Below, piece after piece: positions 55,875-64,000 of a DNA stretch of 64,000 nucleotides. The stretch is from NCBI GenBank assembly GCA_014529385.2, contig CM043970.1:43688779-43752778 (forward strand). The letters run 5' to 3'. A program made the position numbers and the translations under genes. Source of the DNA: Adiantum capillus-veneris (taxonomy: Eukaryota; Streptophyta; Polypodiopsida; Polypodiales; Pteridaceae). Under the pieces are notes generated by a model. The model saw nothing but the letters and a program-made list of their open reading frames with translations. It made no database searches and was not told where the DNA came from. How positions within the stretch are numbered: the first letter of the stretch is position 1; each line of letters begins with the position of its first letter.

Positions 55875-57798
55875 ATGAGTAGTGACGAGGATGTGGGGTC
55901 GTCCAACCAAAACACCTATCTCTCAACGAGGATCTTATGTCCTTGTAATCAATTCAAGTATGTTGTGTGATGGACAAGATGCATTTCTTTGCAGCATGTT
56001 CGTGAATTTGGCGAGTTCAATCCATCTATTATAGATCGAGTTGTTGCCAATTATAACTCATTGGACTCTAACACTGGCCAATAAGCAACAATCTTGCAAC
56101 CCAATAGACGTATTCGCAGGCGCTTTGGTCAAGCAGCATATGTGAGGCCACAAGATGTAGCCTCTAACAGCTCGGGGGATGATCATGCAGACCCCATACC
56201 CAATGAGGCAATGTTTGAGCTCAAGATCGATGAAATGATCGAGACAATCATGGATTCATAAAGGCTTATCTATGATGATATATATGAAAAGTGAAGTCGA
56301 TACGCCATTGTATGATGGAGCACGTGTTTCTAGATTGAAGGCGCTCCTGGTTCTTCTCAACGTGCAGACCAAATTTGGATGGAGTGCCACTAGCGTCACA
56401 ACGCTTTTCAGGTGATCTATTACAATGTGTTTAATTTAATAAAAAACTCTAGATGTATAATGATCTGATAGATTTTTACACAATTGTATCGCATTTTTTT
56501 GGTTGTGTAGATTGCTCAAAGAGCACATACTGCCAGCTGATAATGTGATGCAAGATTCTAAAGAGGAAGCAAGAAAGATCTTGCGAAACTTGGGGATGGA
56601 TTACAATTGGATCCACGCTTGTCCTAACCACTGCATTGTTTTCAGAGGAGAATACATAGACATGGAGAAGTGTCAGAATTGTGATTCCGAGAGATATCGA
56701 GTAGATCTCCATAGAAAAAAAATTCCACAAAAGGTTTTGCGACATTTTCCTCTACTTCCTCGCATCAAGCATTTCTTTGAATGTAAGTCTATGGCCGCCC
56801 TAGCATCATGGCATGAGGAGAATAAATCTTCGGATGGTGTGCTACGGATTCCTGCAGATTGTGCAGCCTTGAAACATATAGATGAAACATGGTTGGATTT
56901 TGTCATGGAAGCTCAAAATTTGCACCTAGGCTTGGCTATAGATGGCGTAAATCCATTTGGTCAAAGATCAACATCTTACAGTGTATGGCCCATTGTCATC
57001 GTCAACTACAACATTCCCTCGTGGGGGGTTGACTACGAAGAAAAGGCACCTATGGCTAAGCTTGATTGTGTCGGGGCGGTATAAAGTGAAGAATATGGAT
57101 GTGTATCTTCGTCCACTATTGGAAGAGCTACAACAATTGTGGATTGGCATAGAATGCTTTGATCATAGGCATTCTAATGTGGACCATGCATGACTATCCT
57201 GGACTAACAAAATGCTCAGGTGATTTACACTTAAAATCAAACATTGTAAATCTTGGTTTTTCTCAAGCTTATCTATTATCATGTGTATACATGCAGTGCT
57301 TCAAACAAGCGGATACAGAGCACATGTCACATGTGGACCTAGATTGAGTGCACGTCGGGCGCCCTCGTTGAAGAAGCAAATCTATGAAGTTCATCAACCA
57401 TATCTTCCAGAGAATCATGTGTTATGTGATGGCTTTTTTGGAAGAGAGCCACTGAGGATGTCTGCACAAGGATGGTTAGAGCAGAAGGATGACGGTTTGC
57501 CCCCAAGGATGAAGAGAATCTCTCTATGGTATGAGTTACCATATTGGCCCCGACTCATGATCAATCACTTACTTGATCCAATGCACATATTCAAGAATGT
57601 GGGTAATCTGCTATGGGACCATCTTACCGGCAAGAAAGATACTTTGGAAGCCAGGGTTGACCTTAGAAATGTGGATCGTATGGAGCAATATTGGCTGCAG
57701 ATAGCATCCGATGGATCAATAATACTCCCTAAAGCACCATGGATTTTCACAGGAGCCCAAGAATGCAGAGTAAAAGAGATCATACGATCTGTGCAGAC

Positions 57799-58565
57799 TG
57801 TTAGGAAATAAGACGTAGCTAAATAGATAATTGAGTAGGTTACTTAATGGAGAGAGACAGATTTATATACACGAGATTATAAAGTAGAGACAGAGAGAGT
57901 ACACACGATATACGTGGTTCACCCAATATGGGCTACGTCCATGGGAAAGCAACCACTCAATGGCTTTAGTACTTCAAAACAAGAAGTAGTTTACAAAGGG
58001 ATTATACCCTTAATGGAGCTCCCGCCTTGCTTCACTCTCACCACCTCACACTCACCTTGTTGCATCAACTTCACACTATGAAATGTGTGTAGAAATGGCC
58101 TCCTTTTATAGGCCAAAAGTGTTGCCCTCTCTTATGAGAGACAGCCATGTGTAGCCGCCCTTGTGCGAATAAGTCCAAATCGAACCCTCCAATCCGCCCA
58201 TGTGTGGCCACCCTTGAGAAGACAAGTCCGCTTTTGAATTCGGCCACCGGCCACGGGCCATTGACTTCCGACCACCGGCCACCGGCCATTGACTTCCGAC
58301 CATCGGCCATCGGCCATTGACTACCGGCCACCGGCCAACTGACCGGTTGTTTTCCGACCACTTTCCGGCCGCCGTCCGGCCATAATATTCCGGCGAAAAG
58401 TAATCTTCCCTTTAAAGTTGCCCCTGATTCTTGTCCGTGAAAATTTTGGTTTCCGGTGAGTGATTTTCCTTCACGCACGATGGCTTCTCCTCATAATGGG
58501 GGCCTTACAAATGTGCGCTTTTACCACAGAAAATTACAAGGGTAAATCAGGCTCCATACTTAACA
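57799..58565 (-). repeat. Copia-3 3' LTR (767 bp)
   Basis: Contains a GGCCACCGGCCATTGACTTC minisatellite at about 58245-58345. The pol stop codon (58560-58562) lies inside the first bases of this LTR, as usual for such elements. Confidence 0.95.
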
Positions 58566-61500
58566 ATCTCCCACTTGGAGACTCATCTCCAAACCAAACC
58601 TGTGACTGCCGATTGAAGATGAGCAAAAGCTCAACTTCTCCTTCTTGACCACCTTTGTAAACATGTCTGCAAGATTTTCACTTGTATGCACCTTTCCTAG
58701 CTTTAGTTGTCCCTCTTCCAAAAGAGTGCTTATGAAGTGATATCTCACCTCAATGTGCTTTGTCCTTGAATGAAAGGCTGAGTTCTTCGCAAGATGGATA
58801 GCGCTTTGGCTATCACTGTACAAGACACAATTGTCTTGTTTGAATCCAAGTTCTTCTAAGAATCTGTGAAGCCATAGAATTTCTTTGCTTACCTCCGTCA
58901 TTGCTACATACTCTGCTTCCGTGGTAGAAAGTGAAACCACTTTCTGCAGCTTTGAAGCCCAGCTTACTGCTGTGCCTCCAACCGTGAACACATATCCAGT
59001 AGTGCTCCTTCGAGTATCTTTGTCACTTGCCATATCTGCATCAGCATACCCTTCTAGAAAAATATTAGTTCCTCCAAAATACAAAGCATTTGTTGTTGTC
59101 CCTTTTAGATACCTAAGTATCCACTTCACAGCTTGCCAATGCTCTTTACCTGGGTTGTCTATGAACCTACTCACAACTCCCACTGCATGTGCAATGTCTG
59201 GCCTTGTCCAGACCATAGCATACATTAGAGAACCTACCGCTGCAGCATATGGAACTTTAGACATATAGGCTATCTCCTCTTGTGTCTTTGGACACATATC
59301 CTTCGTTAGTTTAAAATGACCAACCAAAGGTGTAGAAACTGGTTTTGCATTTTGCATTGCAAACCTTTCTAGTACCTTCTTGATGTAATCTTCTTGAGAT
59401 AGCTTTATTGTCTTTTTCGTCCTGTCCCTTGATATTTTCATACCAAGTATCCTCTTTGCAGCACCTAAATCTTTCATTGAAAAAGATTTGGACAGCTCCT
59501 CTTTTAGGTCTTTGATGTCCTGCATGTTAGCACTTGCAATCAACATGTCATCAACATACAACATAAGGATGATGAATTTCCCATCTCCCAAATTCTCCAT
59601 GTAGACGCAGTGATCCGAGTTGCATCTTGTGAATCCATGATCCAACATCCATCGATCAAACTTCAAGTACCATTGTCTTGATGCTTGCTTTAAACCATAC
59701 AAGCTCTTCTTTAATCTGCAAACCATTTTCTCCTTACCTTTTACTTCATACCCCTTTGGTTGAAGCATGTAGATTTCCTCCTCTAAGTCACCGTGAGGGA
59801 ATGCCGTATTTACATCCATTTGCTCGAGATTTAGATCATGAGCAGCCACAAGGCTTAAGACAAGCCTAATTGAGTTCATTTTCACAACAGGAGAAAATAT
59901 TTCATTGAAGTCAATAAACACCATATTAGTGAATTTGGGAATTTCTTGATTCCCACTTTGAAAAAGAGATTAAGATTTGATCACATGGTCAAATCTTAGC
60001 CAATTTTTTGGGAGCATGGCTTGGAAGATCTTTTCAAGTACTACCTTGGGGAAGGCTTTGGTCTTTAAAAATAGTTTGAGATTTGTCATATGGCCAAATC
60101 TTTAAGACATTGGTGATTCCCAAATTATCTCTAAAGTCTCAAACTCTCTAATATGGTGTTAATACCTTTCTTTTGAAAAAAACCTTTTACCACAAGCCTA
60201 GACTTGTACCTTTTCTTCCCACCTTCTTCTTCCTTTAGCTTGTACACCCATTTGTTTTGAAGTGCCCGCTTACCTTTAGGCAACTCAACCAACTCCCATG
60301 TTTGGTTGCGATGTAGTGAGTCCATCTCCACTTGCATGCTCTTCGTCCATTCTTCTTTGGATTCATGTTGCATAGCTTCTTCATATGATTCCGGCTCTCC
60401 AGAATCTGAGATGAAGAGATGGTTGAAGGAAGGAACAAACCTTTCTGGAGGTCTACTTTCTCTTGTAGATCTTCGGGGAATAGGTTGAGGCTCCTCATTT
60501 GGTTGACGTTGTTGCACATTGTCACCGTTTGCAGTCCTTGAGTCTTCACCGTCCTCAAGCTCCATGTACTCATCACCTGTTTCTTTTGTTTGTTTTCTTT
60601 CCAAGTAATCTTTGTACATATTTTGTTCGTTAAAAATTACATCCCTACTCCTTAAGATTTTACCATCTTCAGGATTCCATAGGCGATACCCAAAGTCTCC
60701 TTCTCCATAGCCAATGAGGAAACACTTTTTGGACTTTGCATCTAACTTTGATCTTAGGCTTCTATCTATGTGCATGAAAGCCTCACACCCAAACACTTTG
60801 AGAAATGCATAATTCACCGGTTTACCTGTCCATGCCTCTTCTGGAACTCCCCCATCCAATGCCGTTGAGGGTGACCGATTGATTAAGTACACAGATGTAC
60901 TTACAGCTTCCGCCCAAAGCTCAAGCGGTAGGCCTGCATGTAGCCGCATGCTTCGTGCTCGTTCCATGATTGTCCTATTCATCCTTTCCGAAATCCCATT
61001 TTGCTGAGGTGTCCTTGGGGTTGTCCTTTGCCTCCGAATGCCATTGCTAGCACAAAATCTTTCAAAAGCTTGGCTGCAATATTCGCCTCCATTGTCGGAT
61101 CTGAGGCATTTAACCTTGGTACCTGTTTCATTCTCCACAAAGACTTTCCACCTTTGAAATATGGAAAATACATCGGATTTATTCTTCATGACATAAACCC
61201 ATGTTTTTCTAGTCGCATCGTCTATGAATGTTACATAGTACAATGAGCCACCAAGTGATGGTGTACTTGCAGGACCCCAAACATCAGAATGAACCAACTC
61301 GAGTTTTTTATTTTTTCTTTCATTTAGTGATTTTTGAAATTTTACCCTCTTTTGTTTATCATAAACACAATCTTCACAGAACTCTAAGTCCACTTCTTTC
61401 AAACCTGGTAGAAGCTTTTTTGTTTGAAGGATTTGCATTCCTTTGGCACTCATATGCCCAAGTCGGTAGTGCCACACCGCACTGTCAACTTCTGTAGTTG

Positions 61501-62734
61501 CTGCACAAGCTGAAGGTTGCGTGCTAACAGTACACAAGTAAAGTGTACCGACTTTTTCACCCTTGGCAACCACCAAAGATCCCTTTGAGATCTTCCACCG
61601 TTTGTTTCCGAATGCAATGTTGTGACCTCCATCATCCAATTGTCCTGTAGAGATCAAATTTTTGCGAAGAGAAGAAACATGCCTAACATCTTTAAGCTTC
61701 CATTCATTTCCGTTAGCAGTTTTGACAGAAACTGTACCTTTGCCGACAATCTCACAAGCTTCATCATCTCCCAAGTATACATACCCAAAATTACCTTTAG
61801 TGTAGTCTTGGAAATGTTGCTTGTGTGGTGTCGCATGGAATGAAGCCCCGGAATCTACTATCCAGGAATTAGACACATTGTCTAATGAGAGAATTAGAGC
61901 ATCTTGCTCTACTTTACCTGCCACATTGGCCTCCGATGTTGGCTTGTTGTCTTGAGACTCTGTCTCCTTCTTCTTCTTGGACCAGCAATACTTCTTGACG
62001 TGGCCCTTCTTGCCGCAGTTCCAACATTCAAGAATTGGCTTTGTGCGTGACTTGCTCCGCCTTGAGCGATCACGACCCTTTTGGTTTTTGAACCTCTCCT
62101 TAAGCCTTCCTCTTGTTTCCACTGATAGTGCAGAACTTGATGATTCTCCTGTGCTTCTCCTTCGCATTTCCTCGCTTAGGAGAACACCCACAACATCATC
62201 AAACTTAAGAGTATTTGTGCCAGAGATAGAATTACTTACAGCCATCACAAGGTTGTCCCAACTATCCGGTAGAGATGATAGTATAAGGAGAGCTCGTACT
62301 TCGTCATCGAAATTGATTTTCACTGATCGAAGTTGACTTATGTTTGTGTTAAAGTCATTTAGGTGTTCTGCAACTGAACCATTTTCTGCCATCTTTAGAT
62401 TGAACAAGCGCTTCATAAGAAATACCTTATTGGATGCCGATGGTTTCTCGTAGAAGTCGTCAAGTGACTTCATCAAGTCCTCCGTGGTCTTCATCTCCAA
62501 AACATTGAAGGCCACCGTTGACGCCAAGCTTAACCGGATTGTTCCTAGTGCCTTTCGATCAAGGACAATCCATGCTTCATCTGCCATTGTTGCGGGCTTC
62601 TTCGCAAGACCGCCTAGTGGCAAATAGAGGTCCTTCTGGTAGAGATAGTCTTCAATCTGCATCTTCCAATGTTGGTAGTTTTTGCCGTTGAACTTCTCAA
62701 TCTTGAGCTTCCCTTCCTCCGCCATAACTCCCAC
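58560..62734 (-). pseudogene. Copia-3 gag-pol, complete except for a MITE in RT
   Basis: The first frame, 60131-62734 (867 codons), has the UBN2-type Gag (FNGKNYQHWKMQIEDYL), zinc knuckle CWNCGKKGHVKKYC at 237-250 and protease WIVDSGASFH (Asp 294). The integrase zinc finger has His 422/427 and Cys 453/456, and the integrase catalytic Asp 484, Asp 547 and Glu 583 have DD35E spacing. RT begins as QTWELVELPKGKRALQNKWV and is cut at KKGI by the MITE. The second frame, 58560-59924, resumes at DFNEIFSPVVK with YVDDMLIA (about residue 123 of that frame) and an RNase H with YADADMASDKDTRRSTTGY, ending VGDC. I see no other stop or shift. It encodes a normal Copia polyprotein apart from the insertion, so a functional product is unlikely. 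Confidence 0.93.
59917..60160. mobile_element. 244-bp MITE in Copia-3 RT
   Basis: Ends AACACCATATTAG and CTAATATGGTGTT form a 13-bp terminal inverted repeat. AATA occurs on both sides (59913-59916, 60161-60164), and removing the MITE with one AATA joins KKGI to DFNEIF in frame, as in other Copia RTs. An alternative reading with a TAA duplication (PIF/Harbinger-like) is possible. No coding sequence; it contains inner palindromic pieces (GATTTGACCATGTGATCAAATC region, 59975-60000). Confidence 0.88.
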
Positions 62735-62784
62735 TCAATTCAAGGAATCCTTTCCTTGAGATAATTTAGCTACGAGCAAACCTT

Positions 62785-62796
62785 GCTCTGATACCA
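62785..62796 (-). other. Copia-3 PBS (tRNA-iMet)
   Basis: Minus strand TGGTATCAGAGC, two bases from the LTR end. Confidence 0.92.
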
Positions 62797-62798
62797 GC

Positions 62799-63587
62799 TG
62801 TTAGGAAATAAGATGCAGCTAAATAGATAATTGAGTAGATTACTTAATGGAGAGAGACAGATTTATATACACGAGATTATAAAGTAGAGAGAGAGAGAGA
62901 GTACACACGATATACGTGGTTCACCCAATGTGGGCTACGTCCACGGGAAAGCATCCACTCAATGGCTTTAGTACTTCAAAACAAGAAGTAGTTTACAAAG
63001 GGATTATACCCTTAATGGAGCTCCCGCCTTGCTTCACTCTCACCACCTCACACTCACCTTGTTGCATCAACTTCACACTATGAAATGTGTGTAGAAATGG
63101 CCTCCTTTTATAGGCCAAAAGGGCTGCCCTCTCTTATGAGAGACAGCCATCTGTAGCCGCCCTTGTGCGAATAAGTCCAAATCGGACCCTCCAATCTGCC
63201 CATGTGTGGCCGCCCTTGAGAAGACAAGTCCGCTTTTGAATTCGGTCACCGGCCATTGAATTCGGCCACCAGCCACCGGCCATTGACTTCCGACCACCGG
63301 CCACCGGCCATTGACTTCCAACCATCGGCCATCGGCCATTGACTACCGGCCACCGGCCAACCAACCGGTTGTTTTCCGACCACTTTCTGGCCGCCGCCTG
63401 GCCATAATATTCCGGCGAAAAAGAATATTCCCTTTAAAGTTGCCCCTGATTCTTGTCCGTGAAAATTTTGGTTTCCGGTGAGTGATTTTCCTTCACGCAC
63501 GATGGCTTCTCCTCATAATGGGGGCCTTACAAATGTGCGCTTTTACCACAAAAAATTACAAGGGTAAATTAGGCTCCATACTTAACA
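62799..63587 (-). repeat. Copia-3 5' LTR (789 bp)
   Basis: 22 bases longer than its partner, mainly through an extra GAATTCGG(T/C)CACC(G/A)GCCA unit in the minisatellite near 63239-63280. Followed by TSD CAGAC. Confidence 0.95.
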
Positions 63588-64000
63588 CAGACCCCCACTG
63601 GCATAATGCACTCGCTCCGAATGTGTTTTACTAAAGAAGGAAAGCTTACAGGTTTTAAGTCACACGAGTGACATAAAATTTGTCAGGTATGTTCATAGTG
63701 GAATATATCATAGTGGGAATTGTGTAACAAATTTGTGTAAGGACTTTAATATCATTAGTGCACGTGTTTTGCAGTTTATTTTACCAGTGGCCATTGAGGG
63801 ATGTTTGTCTCTTGACGTCCGTAACACAATCTACAAACTTGCAAAGTTAGTGCAATGGATCTCACAAAAGGAGATCAATGTAGACTCCATACCATTCGCC
63901 AAACTAAATGATGCAGAGGTTGTGTGCATGTTTGAGAAACACTTTCCTACTACCATGCTAACCATTCAGGTGCATCTTCTTGTTCAGATAGTTGATGAGG

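Larger units (their letters stand above)
57799..63587 (-). mobile_element. Copia-3: Ty1/Copia element, full length, TSD CAGAC, carries a MITE
   Basis: LTRs 57799-58565 (767 bp) and 62799-63587 (789 bp), both TGTTAGG...CTTAACA on the plus strand. CAGAC on both sides (57794-57798, 63588-63592). The purine tract AAGTGGGAGAT abuts the left LTR and the iMet PBS lies by the right LTR. Inserted in exon 3 of CACTA-2 TNP2. All Copia domains are present and look intact except for a 244-bp MITE in RT. LTRs differ at several percent by eye over the first 165 bases. Confidence 0.95.
52017..64000 (+). mobile_element. CACTA-2: second En/Spm copy, 5' end lost, runs off right edge
   Basis: Plus-strand relative of CACTA-1: telomere-like repeats (52150-52501, 55121-55390), the unique 5' region (55400-55760) matching 28290-28450 and 21960-22047 across the chromovirus-free site, (GA)n, then TNP2 exons. 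The CACTA terminus and subterminal array are not found; element sequence starts in or after the (GA)n at 52024. LARD-2 and Copia-3 are inserted in it. The 3' half lies outside the window. Confidence 0.85.
55875..64000 (+). pseudogene. CACTA-2 TNP2-type transposase, interrupted by Copia-3, several lesions
   Basis: Exons: 55875-56411 (MSSDEDVG start), 56511-57219, 57297-57798 continuing at 63593-63686 beyond Copia-3, and 63775 to the window end. GT-AG sites match CACTA-1. Motifs kept: LLKEHILPADN, CPNHCIVFRGEY, LPYWPRLMINHLLDPMH, FEKHFPTTMLTIQVHLLV. Lesions differ from CACTA-1: exon 1 has TGA (near 55962), TAA (near 56082), TAA (near 56258) and a four-base insertion near 56279. Exon 2 has a four-base insertion near 57024 (a GGGGGG run) and a deletion near 57150. 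Exon 3 has a TGA near 63668. CACTA-2 is open where CACTA-1 has its exon 2 stop (56863 region, TTG), so that stop is specific to CACTA-1. Confidence 0.9.

Noticed and set aside
63073-63500. Frames with WPVAGSQWPMADG-type repeats (also 58071-58478)
   Set aside because: Products of the LTR minisatellite of Copia-3, present in overlapping frames, no domain.

Overview
The window is a stretch of nuclear DNA from a land plant. It is AT-rich and consists almost entirely of nested transposable elements. I see no host gene that I would call functional. The evidence for a plant is Ty1/Copia, Tat-type and chromodomain Ty3/Gypsy retrotransposons primed by initiator-Met-tRNA or TGGCGCC-type sites, a CACTA (En/Spm) transposon with TNP2 and Transposase_24-type genes, and a LINE with DUF4283-like and zf-RVT-like pieces. 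The sequence alone does not let me name a species or even say angiosperm, gymnosperm or fern.

Left part (1-10034): the 5' half of a Copia element on the minus strand (1-2028), then about 8 kb of mostly unassigned DNA. That DNA holds a broken coding-like stretch, degenerate AT-rich repeats, a (TC)n tract and one short LTR plus primer-binding-site (PBS) remnant.

First nest (10035-31590): a Tat-type Gypsy element (LTRs 10035-11179 and 30449-31590). A complete CACTA transposon is inserted in it (15913-30195, target-site duplication AAG). A chromovirus Gypsy copy is inserted in the CACTA (22048-28285, TSD TCTTT). LTR divergence by eye (about 5% for Tat, about 2-3% for the chromovirus) agrees with that order. 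The CACTA element also carries a candidate captured heavy-metal-associated (HMA) gene fragment.

Second nest (about 32580-48151): a decayed LINE with ORF1 pieces on the left and ORF2 pieces on the right. It is split by a candidate non-autonomous LTR element (33598-46817). That element contains two inverted copies of a 1.3-kb element bounded by CACTAGG termini and TTAA target sites. The first TTAA copy contains a short-LTR non-autonomous retroelement (LARD-1, TSD CTATA). A very young chromovirus copy (35233-41465, TSD TATAT, about three LTR differences) then landed on the LARD-1 boundary.

Third nest (48152-64000): a truncated, decayed Copia element (Copia-2) joins a second CACTA copy at a (GA)n tract. 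CACTA-2 runs off the right edge in the opposite orientation to CACTA-1. It is interrupted by LARD-2 (52502-55120, TSD AGATT) and by Copia-3 (57799-63587, TSD CAGAC). Copia-3 is itself interrupted by a 244-bp MITE. CACTA-2 preserves the empty site of the chromovirus found in CACTA-1, which gives an internal control for that insertion.

The elements do not act together as a pathway. Functionally, most are dead or non-autonomous copies that depended on proteins supplied elsewhere in the genome.
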